Positions 7,799 through 18,900 of a stretch of DNA of 40,383 nucleotides are shown piece by piece. The DNA lies in NCBI GenBank assembly GCA_002154345.1, contig MUNB01000011.1, positions 1 to 40,383 on the forward strand. The letters run 5' to 3'. The DNA comes from Streptomyces griseus. GTDB taxonomy: Bacteria > Actinomycetota > Actinomycetes > Streptomycetales > Streptomycetaceae. The notes beneath the pieces are model-generated. The model did not search any database and was not told where the DNA came from. It was given only the letters and a program-made list of their open reading frames with translations. The position numbers and the translations under genes are program-made. Positions within the stretch are counted from its first letter, which is position 1. Every line of letters starts with the position of its first letter.

Positions 7799-8898
7799 GG
7801 CAGGTGCACGAGCACATGAGGGAAACCCGGGAGCCCATGAGCGGGACCGAAGCGGAAGCGGTGATGGCGCCGGGCGTACGGCTCGGCGGCGTGTCGTTCG
7901 TCTGGCGGCCCCTGCTCGTCCTGGTCACCCTGGTCCTCGCGGCGGCGGCCTTTCTGGTCTTCTGCCTCTCCATCAGCGTCGGCGACTTCCCGATCGGCCT
8001 CTCCCGGGTCATCGCCACCATCTTCGGCCAGGGCGAACAGGTGGACGAGTTCGTCGTCATGGACCTCCGGATGCCCCGGGCGCTGGCCGGTCTCATCGTG
8101 GGCGTCGCCCTCGGCATGTCCGGGGCCATCACCCAGTCCGTGGCACGCAACCCGCTCGCCAGCCCGGACATCCTCGGGATCACCGGCGGAGCCAGTGCCG
8201 TCGCGGTGTTCCTGGTGACGGCGACGGGCGGCACCGCCGCGGCGATCACCGGCTCGATCGGGCTGTCGGCCGCGGCGCTCGTGGGCGGCCTCGGCACCGG
8301 GCTGCTGGTGTACTTCCTGGCCTGGCGGCGCGGCGTCGACGGCTTCCGGCTCATCCTCATCGGCATCTCGGTGACCGCGATGACGCAGGCCATCACGACC
8401 TGGCTGCTGGTCTCGGCCGACATCCGGGACGTGGCGCGCGCCCAGGTATGGCTGGTCGGCTCGCTGGACAACCGGTCCTGGGACGAGGTCCGGGTGGCGT
8501 TCTGGTGCACCCTCGTCCTGCTGGCCGTCGTGGCCGCCGTGGCCTTCCAGTTCAAGCCGATGCACCTCGGCGACGACGTCGCCGCCGGGCTCGGCGTCCG
8601 GTTCGGCCGGGTGCGGGCGGTCCTGCTGCTCTGCGCCGTGCTGCTGGCCGCCGTGGGGGTGAGCGCGGCGGGGCCGGTCCCGTTCGTCGCCCTGGTGGCG
8701 CCCCAGGTGGCGATGCGGCTGGCGAGGTGGCCGACGCCGCCGGTCATCGCCTCCGGGCTGGTCGGCGCGCTGCTGCTGATCGGCTCCGACCTGGTCGCCC
8801 GCGCGGCGCTGCCGATCGGTCTGCCGGTCGGCGTGGTCACCGCAGTGATCGGCGGCCCGTTCCTCGTCTACCTGTTGGTACGGGCGAACCTCCGGTAG
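7795..8898 (+). CDS. cchD: FecCD-type ferric-siderophore permease (CchD)
   Basis: A 367-residue second permease subunit. The first ~35 residues are hydrophilic; about nine hydrophobic segments follow with family motifs RMPRALAGLIVGVALGMSG, RNPLASPDILGITGGAS, GLGVRFGRVR and GPVPFVALVAPQVAMRL. It should heterodimerise with CchC. ATG 7795 is chosen because it overlaps the cchC stop and has AGAAGG upstream. In-frame ATGs at 7816 and 7837 (the latter with GGGAG) are alternatives that would shorten the hydrophilic tail. It is followed 38 bp later by cchE. Confidence 0.9.
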   Translation: MRQVHEHMRETREPMSGTEAEAVMAPGVRLGGVSFVWRPLLVLVTLVLAAAAFLVFCLSISVGDFPIGLSRVIATIFGQGEQVDEFVVMDLRMPRALAGLIVGVALGMSGAITQSVARNPLASPDILGITGGASAVAVFLVTATGGTAAAITGSIGLSAAALVGGLGTGLLVYFLAWRRGVDGFRLILIGISVTAMTQAITTWLLVSADIRDVARAQVWLVGSLDNRSWDEVRVAFWCTLVLLAVVAAVAFQFKPMHLGDDVAAGLGVRFGRVRAVLLLCAVLLAAVGVSAAGPVPFVALVAPQVAMRLARWPTPPVIASGLVGALLLIGSDLVARAALPIGLPVGVVTAVIGGPFLVYLLVRANLR

Positions 8899-8936
8899 AT
8901 GGTAAGAAGTAAGGCGAACCTCAGTAAGGGGGGCTT

Positions 8937-9779
8937 GTGGCCGCGCAGTTCACCGCCAAGGCCGATGCGGGAGTCAAGGACGCCGCACGGCTGGCCGCCA
9001 GGGGCATCACCGTCGGGTACGGCGGCCGGCCGGTCATCGACGCGCTCGACGTGGCGATCCCGCCCGGCGTGGTCACCACGATCATCGGCCCCAACGGCTG
9101 CGGCAAGTCCACCCTGTTGCGTACGTTGACCCGCCTCCTCAAACCGGCCGGCGGCACCGTCGTGCTGGACGGCGAGGACATCGGCCGGCTCCGCACCAGG
9201 GACGTGGCGAAGAAGCTCGGACTGCTCCCGCAGGCGCCGGTCGCCCCGGAAGGGCTGACGGTCGCCGACCTGGTCGCCCGAGGACGCCACCCGCACCAGA
9301 GCTGGCTGCGGCAGTGGTCCTCGGACGACGCCGACGTGGTGCGGCGCGCGCTGGCCATGACCGGGGTGGCGGACCTGGCCGAGCGGCCCGTCGACTCGCT
9401 GTCCGGCGGACAGCGCCAGCGCGTGTGGATATCGATGACCCTCGCCCAGGGCACCGATCTGCTGCTGCTGGACGAGCCGACCACCTATCTCGACCTGGCG
9501 CACGCCATCGACGTACTCGACCTCGTCGACGATCTGCACGAGTCGGGCTGCACCGTCGTCATGGTGCTGCACGACCTCAATCTGGCCACGCGCTACAGCG
9601 ACAACCTCGTGGTCATGCGGGACGGCGCCATCCTGGCGCAGGGCCACCCCCGGGACGTGATCACCGCCGAGCTGCTGTACGAGGCGTTCGGGCTGCAGGC
9701 CAAGGTGATCGAGGATCCGGTGGGCGACCGGCCGCTCATCGTGCCGATCGGCAGAGCGCACGTCCGGCTCGAACCGTAG
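8937..9779 (+). CDS. cchE: Siderophore importer ATPase (CchE)
   Basis: A 280-residue ABC ATPase of the FepC/FhuC type. Motifs are Walker A GPNGCGKST (residues 51-59), Q-loop LLPQAP, signature LSGGQRQR (155-162), Walker B with D179-E180 (LLLLDEPTT) and an H-loop His (VLHDLNLA). All catalytic residues are intact. The start is GTG 8937, with a strong AAGGGGGG ribosome site. It energises uptake through CchC/CchD. A weak iron-box-like stretch lies upstream at 8905-8923 but matches only 12 of 19 positions. Confidence 0.93.
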   Translation: MAAQFTAKADAGVKDAARLAARGITVGYGGRPVIDALDVAIPPGVVTTIIGPNGCGKSTLLRTLTRLLKPAGGTVVLDGEDIGRLRTRDVAKKLGLLPQAPVAPEGLTVADLVARGRHPHQSWLRQWSSDDADVVRRALAMTGVADLAERPVDSLSGGQRQRVWISMTLAQGTDLLLLDEPTTYLDLAHAIDVLDLVDDLHESGCTVVMVLHDLNLATRYSDNLVVMRDGAILAQGHPRDVITAELLYEAFGLQAKVIEDPVGDRPLIVPIGRAHVRLEP

Positions 9780-9897
9780 CCCCGCGGCCGCCGACACCGT
9801 ACGACAGGGCCGTCGTTGACGGTGCGCCAGGTGACGGCGAAGGCCCAGGACGTCACGGTACCGATCAACTCGGCCTGACCTGTGGAAAGTTCGCTGG

Positions 9898-9916
9898 TTA
9901 GGCTAGGCTGACCTCA
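9898..9916 (+). promoter_or_regulatory. Iron box upstream of cchF
   Basis: TTAGGCTAGGCTGACCTCA matches the iron-box consensus at 16 of 19 positions and lies 71 bp before the cchF start, in the 208-bp gap after cchE. It implies a second iron-regulated promoter driving cchF and, by read-through, cchG, cchH and cchI. The rest of the gap holds only a small hairpin (9810-9822). Confidence 0.85.
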
Positions 9917-9987
9917 CTTGCTCGGGGTACAGTCTGGATGCCCTCATACCGGGGCGCAGTGGACAGCGCGAAAGCAAGGGATTCCGG

Positions 9988-11040
9988 ATGTCTCTCCATA
10001 GAACGACGCTGGTGAAGCCGTGGCAGCGGCTGGCCGCGGTCCTGTCCGCAGCCACCCTCGGCGTCGGTCTCCTCGCGGGATGCGGCAGCGACTCGGCGGA
10101 CGACAAGAAGAAGGACGACGCCCCGGCCGCGGCCGAGGGAGCGTTCCCGGTCACCGTGGAGCACGCGTTCGGTTCCACCGAGGTCACCAAGGCCCCCCAG
10201 CGGGTCGTCACCGTCGGCTACACCGACGACCAGGCCGTCCTGGCGTTCGGCATCAAGCCGGTCGGCATGGTCGACCAGTACCCGAACCCGGTCGGCCGGA
10301 CGCCCGACATCAACACGCAGTGGCCGTGGGTGAAGGACAAGTGGGGCGACACCCGCCCCGAGGTCGTCATGAAGAACGGTGACGCCGGCCCCAACTTCGA
10401 GAAGATCGCCTCGCTGCGCCCGGACCTGATCATCGCGGTCTACTCCGAGGTCGACAAGGCGGCCTACGAGAAGCTGTCCAAGATCGCCCCGACCGTCGGC
10501 CGCACCAAGGGCGAGAAGGAACTCTTCAGCGCCCCGTGGCAGGACAACGCGGTGCACATCGCCAAGGCGCTCGGCAAGGAGAAGGAAGGCGCCGAACTGG
10601 TCAAGGGCATCCAGACCAAGCTCGACGCCGCCAAGAAGGCCCACCCCGAGTTCGGCGGGCAGAAGGCCGTCGCGCTGTCCTGGTACAAGGACTCCATCTC
10701 GGCGTTCACCTCCACCGACGTGCGCGGCCGCCTCGTCACGGGCACCGGATTCACCTACCAGACCGAGATCGACAAGGTCGCGGACGGCGGCTTCTCCGCC
10801 GAGCTCTCGCCCGAGCGCATCGACCTGATCGACGTCGACCGCATATTCGTCATCAACGACAAGGCCGACACGGACGCGCTCAAGAAGTTCGAGCTGTTCA
10901 CCAACCTCCCCGCCGTCAAGAACGGCAAGGTCTCCTACCTGCTGGACAGCGAGGGCCCGGCGGTCGGCGCCGCGATGTCCCAGGGCACCCTGCTCTCCCT
11001 CCCGTACGCGATCGACGAGCTCGTCGAGTCGGTCAAGTAG
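9988..11040 (+). CDS. cchF: Ferric-siderophore-binding lipoprotein (CchF)
   Basis: A 350-residue periplasmic-binding-protein-like lipoprotein of the FecB/FepB class. The N-terminus has a basic stretch, a hydrophobic core and a lipobox LLAGC with Cys32, so it should be lipid-anchored outside the membrane. The mature region has the two-lobed helical-backbone metal-receptor pattern (RVVTVGYTDDQAVLAFGIKPVGM and LRPDLIIAVYSE). It should capture ferri-coelichelin and deliver it to CchC/CchD. AAGGGA lies a short way upstream of ATG 9988. cchG begins 46 bp after its stop. Confidence 0.93.
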   Translation: MSLHRTTLVKPWQRLAAVLSAATLGVGLLAGCGSDSADDKKKDDAPAAAEGAFPVTVEHAFGSTEVTKAPQRVVTVGYTDDQAVLAFGIKPVGMVDQYPNPVGRTPDINTQWPWVKDKWGDTRPEVVMKNGDAGPNFEKIASLRPDLIIAVYSEVDKAAYEKLSKIAPTVGRTKGEKELFSAPWQDNAVHIAKALGKEKEGAELVKGIQTKLDAAKKAHPEFGGQKAVALSWYKDSISAFTSTDVRGRLVTGTGFTYQTEIDKVADGGFSAELSPERIDLIDVDRIFVINDKADTDALKKFELFTNLPAVKNGKVSYLLDSEGPAVGAAMSQGTLLSLPYAIDELVESVK

Positions 11041-11086
11041 CGATGACGACCCGCCACCCCGTTCCCCGGCGAGATGCGGTATCCGT

Positions 11087-12874
11087 GTGACTGCCACCGA
11101 CACCCCCGTCGCTCCGACGACCCTGCGCACCGCGAGCGGACGCGAGGCCACCCGCTGGGTGGCCGAGCACTGCCGGCGGACCCCGTGGCTGACGGCCTCC
11201 ACCGTCCTCACCACGGTGGCCGGGGCCGCGCTCCAGGTGGTCCCGGTGCTGCTGCTCGGCCGGGTCGTCGACGGGGTGGTCGGTGGTGAACCACGCTCGA
11301 TACTGCTCACCGTCGGGGTGCTGATGGTGGCGGCCGCGCTGTTCGGCGCGGCCGCCACCGCCGCCTCCACCTTCCTGATCGGGAAGCTCGGGGCCGAACT
11401 CCTCGCCCGGCTCCGCGAGGAAGCCGTCCGCGCGGTGCTGGGGATGCCCAGCGCGCGCGTCGAGGAGGTCGGCCGGGGGGACGTGCTCTCCCGGGTCGGC
11501 GACGACGTGGCCGTGATCTCCAAGGGCATCCGGACGGCCATCCCCACCGTGTTCTCGGCGGGCGTCCTCGTCGTCATCGCGACGATCGGCATGTTCGGAC
11601 TCGACTGGCGCCTCGGTCTGGCCGGAGCCTGCGCCCTGCCCGCGTACGCGCTGGCACTGCGCTGGTACCTGCCCCGCTCGGCGCCCCTCTACCGCAGACA
11701 GCGGGTGGCCCAGGCCGACCGCGCCCAGGCGCTGATCAGCGGACTCAACGGGATCGACACGGTCCGGGCGTACCGCCTGGAGGGCGGCGTACGCGAGAAG
11801 GTCACGGCCGAGTCGTGGCGGGTACGTAATCTCGGCATCGAGGTGTTCCGCTTCTTCGGACGGTTCGTCGGCCGGGAGAACCGGGCCGAGTTCATCGGGC
11901 TGGTCCTGATCCTGGTCGTCGGATACGCCCTTCTGGAGGCGGACGCCGCCACCCTGGGCGAGGTGTCGGCCGCCCCGCTGATGTTCCACCGCCTGTTCAC
12001 CCCGCTCGGCGCGATCATGTTCACCTTCGACGAGGCGCAGAAGTCCGGCGCGAGCCTCACCCGCCTGGTCGGCGTGTTCCACGAGCCCTCCGAGGAGCGG
12101 CTGGTGGGCGACGGCTCCGTCCTGCCCGCCGACGTCGCGCCGTACCCGGTCACGGTGGAAGGGCTGACCTTCAGCTACCCCGGATCCGAGGAGCCGGTGC
12201 TGCGGGAGGTGTCCCTGTCCATCCCGGCCGGCGGATCGCTCGCCCTGGTCGGGGCGACGGGCGCCGGCAAGTCGACCCTGGCCGCGCTCATCGCCGGCAT
12301 CGGAAGACCGCAGGCCGGGTCGGTGCGCATCGGGACGCACGACCTCGCGGACATGGACGAGGCCGGGGCGCGCGCCCTGGTGAGCATCCTGACCCAGGAG
12401 ACTCATGTCTTCTCCGGCCCGCTCGCCGACGACCTGCGGCTCGCCGCCCCCGGCGCGAGCGACGAAGAACTGCTGGACGCGCTGCGTGCGGTCGGCGCCG
12501 GAGAGTGGGCCGAACTGCTCCCCGACGGGCTGCACGCCATGGTCGGCGAGGGCGGTGAACGCCTGGACGTCACCAAGGTCGCCCAGATCGCCCTGGCCCG
12601 GCTGATGCTCGGCCGGTCACCGGTGGTCGTGCTCGACGAGTCGACCGCGGAGGCGGGCAGCGAGGGCGCCGCCGAACTGGAACGCGCCGTGCTGGCCGCC
12701 TGCTCCGGCCGGACCACCCTGTTCGTGGCCCACCGCCTGACCCAGGCGATGAGCGCGGACCGGATCGCCGTGCTGGACGAGGGCCGCGTGGTGGAGGAAG
12801 GAACGCACGCCGAGCTGGTGGAGCTGGGCGGCCGGTACGCCCGGCTGTGGCGTGCGTGGCGAGAAGGAAGTTAG
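11087..12874 (+). CDS. cchG: Half-ABC exporter with degenerate signature motif (CchG)
   Basis: A 595-residue fused membrane-ATPase half transporter (type IV exporter fold). The membrane domain covers about residues 30-320. The ATPase domain has an intact Walker A (GATGAGKST, about 389), a Q-loop (SILTQETHVF), an intact Walker B with catalytic Glu (VVVLDEST, about 513) and the switch His (FVAHRLTQ). The signature, normally LSGGQ, reads LDVTK near 492, and the D-loop is altered (AEAGSEG). It probably pairs with CchI to export coelichelin; the defects of the two proteins are complementary. The start is GTG 11087 with only a weak ribosome site, so the first residues are uncertain. Confidence 0.9.
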   Translation: MTATDTPVAPTTLRTASGREATRWVAEHCRRTPWLTASTVLTTVAGAALQVVPVLLLGRVVDGVVGGEPRSILLTVGVLMVAAALFGAAATAASTFLIGKLGAELLARLREEAVRAVLGMPSARVEEVGRGDVLSRVGDDVAVISKGIRTAIPTVFSAGVLVVIATIGMFGLDWRLGLAGACALPAYALALRWYLPRSAPLYRRQRVAQADRAQALISGLNGIDTVRAYRLEGGVREKVTAESWRVRNLGIEVFRFFGRFVGRENRAEFIGLVLILVVGYALLEADAATLGEVSAAPLMFHRLFTPLGAIMFTFDEAQKSGASLTRLVGVFHEPSEERLVGDGSVLPADVAPYPVTVEGLTFSYPGSEEPVLREVSLSIPAGGSLALVGATGAGKSTLAALIAGIGRPQAGSVRIGTHDLADMDEAGARALVSILTQETHVFSGPLADDLRLAAPGASDEELLDALRAVGAGEWAELLPDGLHAMVGEGGERLDVTKVAQIALARLMLGRSPVVVLDESTAEAGSEGAAELERAVLAACSGRTTLFVAHRLTQAMSADRIAVLDEGRVVEEGTHAELVELGGRYARLWRAWREGS

Positions 12875-12931
12875 GCACACCGGGTCAAGGTCAGGTCAAC
12901 TCGCATACCTCGGAAGGATGCTGAGACGTCG

Positions 12932-15900
12932 ATGGCGGAACCCAGCGTTTCCCGCGTACTGCTGTCACCCACCCGACTGGCCGCACTGCGCCGGCGGACC
13001 GGCGGCCACAGCGACCGGACCCTCGTCGAGGCGTGCGCTGCCGGGCTCGCGTACTGGGCGACCGGCACCGGCCCGGCCGGCCTCCGGCTCACCCCCGCCA
13101 CCCCCTTCCCCGACCTCCTCTCCTGGGTCGACAACGGCGTCGGCGGGGCCGGGGGGTGGGAGACCGACGTGGAGCGTCTCCGGATCACCGTGCCGCCCGG
13201 CATCGACCCCGCCGACGCACAGCGGGCACTGGACGACCTGGCCGACTTCCCGGACCGGCCCGTCGGCACCATAGGCCCCTCCGGTCCCCGGGAGAGGACC
13301 GAGGAGCTGGCCCGGTGGAACGACACCCGGGCCGACCGGGACCGCCCGACCATCATGGAGCTGTTCCACGAGCAGGCGCGCCTGCGGCCGGACGCCGTCG
13401 CGATCGTCGACCCGCACCACTCACTGACGTACCGTCAAGTAGACGAGCTTTCCGCCCAGTTGGCGCACCATCTGCTGGAACGCGGCCTCGAACCCGAACA
13501 GATCGTCGGCATCTCGCTCGGCCGCTCCGCCGAGATGGTCCTCGCCCTGCTCGCCGTGCTCCGGGCCAGGGGCGCCTTCGTCCCCCTCGACCCCCAGTGG
13601 CCGGCCGCCCGCCGGGCCGTCGTCGCCGAGGACGCCCGGGTCGTCCTGCAGCTCAACTCCACCGGCAAGGCCGGCGCCGGGGAACCGGACGCCGTCGCCG
13701 TCGACCTCGGCGACTGGAGGTACGCCGCCCACCCGGTGGACGCGCCCGACGCGACCGTCCCCGGCGACGCCCTGGCGTATGTGATCTTCACCTCCGGCTC
13801 GACCGGACGGCCCAAGGGCGCCATGATCCGGCACCAGGCGATCAGCGAGCGCCTGCTGTGGCAGTCCGGCGAGATCCTCCGCTTCGGCCACGACGACGCG
13901 TCGCTCTTCAAGGCCCCGCTCTCCTTCGACATCTCCATCAACGAGATCTTCCTGCCGCTCGTCACCGGCGGCCGCCTCGTGATCCTGCGGCCCGGCGGCG
14001 AACGCGACCCGCACCATCTGCTCGGCGTCATCGCCGAACAACGCGTCACCTTCACCTACCTGGTCTCGTCCATGCTCGACGTGCTCCTGGAGATCGCGGG
14101 CGACTCCGGCCGCCTCGACAGCCTGCGGCACGTCTGGTGCGGCGGCGAGGTCCTCACCCCGGAGCTGTACGAACGCTTCCGCGCCCGCCTCGACATCCCG
14201 CTCTACCACGGCTATGGACCCGCCGAGACGACCATCGGCGTCTCCCACGTCATCTACCGGGGCGCCGCGACCCGTCTGTCGACCTCCATCGGCAGGGCCA
14301 ACCCCAACACCCAGCTCTACGTCCTCGACGACGAACTGCGCCCCGTACCGGTCGGCGTCGGCGGCGAACTGTACGTCGGCGGCCTCCTCCTGGGACGCGG
14401 GTACGTGGGCGCGCCCGGCCTCACCGCCTCCCGCTTCGTGGCCAACCCCTTCGCCACGGACGGCTCCCGGCTGTACCGCACCGGCGACCTGGCCCGGTAC
14501 GCCCCTGACGGTTCGCTGGACTTCCTCGGCCGCGCCGACAACCAGATCAAGATCCGCGGCATGCGGCTGGAGATCGAGGACGTCGAGGCCTCTCTCGCCG
14601 AACACCCCGGCGTACGGCACACCTGCGTCGTCGCGAAGAAGAACACCGCGGGCGGCACCTACCTGGTCGGTTACGTCATCCCGTCCGCCGGCCACGGGGA
14701 TCTGAGCGCGGACGCGGTCAAGGCCTGGGCCGCCGCCCACATGGTCGAGTACATGGTGCCCGCCCACATGGTCGTGCTGACACGGTTCCCGCTCACCGCG
14801 AACGGCAAGATCGACCGGAACGCCCTCCCGGAACCCTCCGTGGGCGCCGGGGCCCTCGCGGCGCCCACCACCGAGAACGAGCGCCTGGTGTGCGAGGCCG
14901 TCGCGGCGGTGCTCCGCCTGGACGACGTCGGCGTGGACCAGGACTTCTTCCAGCTCGGCGGGGACAGCATCCTGGCGATCTCCCTGCTCAGCGCCCTGCG
15001 CGAGGCCGGCCTCCATGTGAGCGCACGCCAGATCTTCACCCACACCGTCGTCGGGGCGCTGGCGGCCGTCGCGAGCCGTGAGTCCGCCGCCGCCGTCGAC
15101 CACGGAGACGTCGGCACCGGCACCGTCGTGGGGTCGCCCATCGTGCAGTGGCTCGGCGAGACCACGGACGCGATCGACGGCTTCGTCCAGTCGGTCGTCC
15201 TCAACACCCCGGCGGAGCTGACCGCCGAGGCCCTCGACGAGATCCTCGCCGCCGTGCTCGACCGGCACGACATGCTCCGCGCCCGGCTGGTGCGCGGCGA
15301 GCGCTGGGGCTTCGACATCCCGCCCGCCGGACGGACCGCCTCCTGCTGGGAGCGGAGCGACGCCCCGGTGGCCGAGTGCGTCGCCCTCGCCACCGAACTG
15401 CTCGACCCGGACGACGGCGTCATGCTGCGGGCCGTCTGGCGCCGCGAGGCGCGGCAGCTGGTCCTGGTCGCCCACCATGTGGTGATCGACGGTGTGTCCT
15501 GGCGGATCCTGATGGACGACCTCGCCACCGCCTGGCGGCAGCACTCCTCGGGCGCACCCGTCGAACTGCCCCCGGTGGGCACGTCGTTCCGGCGCTGGAC
15601 CCAGCTGCTGAGCCGCGCACCGTTCACCGCCGACCGCACCCACTGGGCGAGGCCGCTGCCCGCCGCCGACGCGCCGATCGGCAGGCGCGCCCTCACCGCG
15701 GCCGACACGGTGGAACGGGAGCGGACCCGCACCGTGTCCGTCGGAGCCGAGGTCACGGCAGCGCTGCTCGGCGACATCCCCGCGAAGTTCCACGCGGGCG
15801 TCAACGACGTCCTGCTGACCGCACTCGCCGTCGCCCTCGCCCGGTGGCGACGCGACCGGGGACAGGACCAGACGTTCGCCCACATCGAGCTGGAAGGACA

Positions 15901-18900
15901 CGGCCGCGAGGGCCGCTTCGTCGCGGACGCCGCCGGATTCGAACCCGAACTGTCGCGCACCGTCGGCTGGTTCACCACCCTCTTCCCGGTCACCGTGGAC
16001 CCCGGCACGGCCGCCGACCTCACCGCGCCCGGCTACCTCGCCGCCGCCCTCAAGGCGGTCAAGGAGGACCTCGCCCGCACCCCGGGCAACGGACTCTCCT
16101 ACGGCGCCCTGCGCCACCTCACCGGCGACGGACCGACCGGCCCCGCCCCGCAGGTGCTCTTCAACTACCTGGGCCGGTTCGACGCGGGCACCACGGAGAG
16201 CTGGCAACTCGCGGGCACGACGGGGCAGCTGGGGGAGAAGCGCGACCCCCTGATGCGGCTGCCGCGCGCCCTGGAGTTCAACGCGATCGCCGAACCCGCC
16301 GCGAGCGGCGCCTATCAGCTGGTCACCACCATCTCCTGGCCCGACGGCGTGTTCACCGACCCGGACATCACCGCCATCGGCGACCACTTCCGTTCCGCCC
16401 TCACCGCCCTCGCCGCACTCGAAGAGGGCGGCCACACCCCCAGCGACTTCCCGCTGGTGCCGCTGACCCGGGCCGACGTGGACGCCCTGGACGGACCGGA
16501 CCTGCACGACATCCTGCCGCTGACTCCGCTGCAGGAGGGCCTCTACTTCCACTCCGTCTTCGACGACGACGCCACGGGCAGCTACGTCGAGCAGCAACTG
16601 CTCACCCTGGACGGCGAGGTGGACGCCGGCCGGCTGGCGGCAGCGGCCACCCGGCTGCTCACGCTCTACCCCAATCTGGCCGCCCGCTTCACGGCCCTCG
16701 CGGACGGGCGCGTCGTCTCCGTCGTCGAGAGCGGCAGGAGCGCGCCCTTCACCGTCCTGGACGGACCCGCCCGCACCGACCAGGAGATCCGCGACCTCGC
16801 CGAACGGGACCGCCGGGCCGGATTCGACCTCGCCACCGGGCCCCTGATGCGCTACACGCTCATCCGCGCCGACGACGGCCGCACCGTCCTGGTGCAGACC
16901 GTGCACCACATCATCGCGGACGGCTGGTCGGTGCCGCCGATGCTCCGCACCCTGCTGGCCGAGTACCACGCGCCCGGATCCGGGTACCCGACCGGCGGCT
17001 ACCGCGACTACGTGGCCTGGCTCGCCGGACGCGACCAGGACGAGAGCGACCGGGTGTGGAGCGAGGAGCTCGCCGGACTGACCGGCCCCTCCCTCGTCGC
17101 CGAGGGGCACACCCCCTCCGAACGGTTCGCCGACCTCGCGGTGGAACCCGCCGACGACATCGACGTCGCCGCACGCTCGGCCGGGGTGTCCCTGAGCGTG
17201 GCCGTGCACAGCGCGTGGGCGGCGACTCTGGGCAGCCTGCTGCACAGCAGGGACGTCGTCTTCGGCTCCACCGTCTCCGGCCGCGACGCCGACGTCCCCG
17301 GCATCCACGACATGGTCGGCCTCTTCATCAACACCATTCCGGTGCGCGCCCGTTGGAGCCCGGACGGGACGGCGCGCGAGCTCCTCGACGCCGTGAAGCG
17401 GCACCAGGGCGCGGTGCTGCCGCACCAGCACGTCTCCCTGGCCCGGATCGGCCGCCAGAGCGGCCTGGGCTCCCTCTTCGACACCCTGGTGGTGTTCGAC
17501 GTCGCCACCGACGTGGACGCCCTGCGCCGCCCGGACGACACCCTCGTCATCGCCGACATCGTCAACGAGGGTGCCCCGCACTACCCGTTGACACTCGTCG
17601 TCGAACGCACGCCGGAGGGCCGCCCGCGCTTCAACCTGATCTACGACGGTGAACTCCTGCGCCCCGCGAGCGCCGAGGCGATCCTGCACACCTTCACCCG
17701 GAGCCTCACCGAACTGCTCGGCCGACCGGACGCCCCGGTCGACGCCCTGCTCCCCGCGACCGGCCGGGCCCCCGCACCGGAGGCTCCGTCGACCCTGGGC
17801 GAGCTGTTCGACACCGCCGCACGCCGCGATCCGGCGGCCACCGCCGTCACCCAGTGCGCGCTGGACGGCGCCACCCGCTCCCTCACGTACGGCGAACTCT
17901 CCGACGCCAGAACAGAGTTGGCCGCCGCCCTCCGCGCCGCCGGGGTCGGCCCCGGGCAGCGGGTCGCCGTCGCCGTACCGCGCTCCCTGGAACAGGTCGT
18001 CGCCCTCGTCGCCGTCGTCACCGCCGGAGGCGCGTACGTCCCGCTGGACCTGGCGTATCCGGACGAACGGCTGGAGTACATCCTCGCCGACGCCGCCCCG
18101 CAGGTCGTCCTCGTCGACCGCGAACACCGGAGCCGCTTCACCCGGCTGCTGGACCGCGCGGGCGTGAGCGCCCGGGTCCTGGTCCAGGGCGACGACCACC
18201 CGCTGGACACCACCGTCCCCGAGGTCCGCCCCGGCGACCCGGCGTACGTCATCTACACCTCCGGTTCGACCGGCCGGCCCAAGGGTGTCGTCGTCCCGCA
18301 CTCCGCCGTCTCCACCCTCCTCGCCAACACCCGGCCCGACATGGACTTCGGCCCCGACGACGTCTGGGTCCAGTTCCACTCCTTCTCCTTCGACTTCGCC
18401 GTCTGGGAGCTGTGGGGCGCACTCGCGCACGGCGGTGAGCTGCTCGTGCCGGAGTACGGACTGACCCGCTCGCCGGTCGACTTCCACCGGCTGGTCCGGG
18501 AACGCGGTGTCACCGTCCTCAACCAGACCCCGTCCGCCTTCCACCAGTTCATCGAGGCCGACCTGCGCTCCGGCGAACCGGCCGGTGCGCTGCGCCGCGT
18601 CATCTTCGGCGGGGAGGCGCTCGACCTCGGGCGGCTGCGCGGCTGGGCCGAGCGGCACGGAACCGCGACGCCCCAGCTGGTGAACATGTACGGCATCACC
18701 GAGACCACCGTCCACGTCACCCACCGGGTCCTGACCGACGAGGACTTCGCCCGGGGCGACGACGTCAGCCCCATCGGCGGGCCGATCCCCGGCCTGACCA
18801 CCTATCTCCTCGACGACCGGCTGCGGCCGGTGCCGCCGGGCCGGGTGGGCGCCATCTACGTCGCGGGCGACCAGCTGTCCCTCGGATACCTGGGCCGCCC

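Noticed and set aside
8905..8923. Iron-box-like sequence before cchE
   Set aside because: Only 12 of 19 matches with the palindrome centre lost; it sits in a short within-operon gap next to the cchE ribosome site.
12866..12884. Iron-box-like sequence (GTTAGGCACACC) at the cchG-cchH boundary
   Set aside because: It matches only 12 of 19 consensus positions, lacks the right half-site and overlaps the cchG stop.
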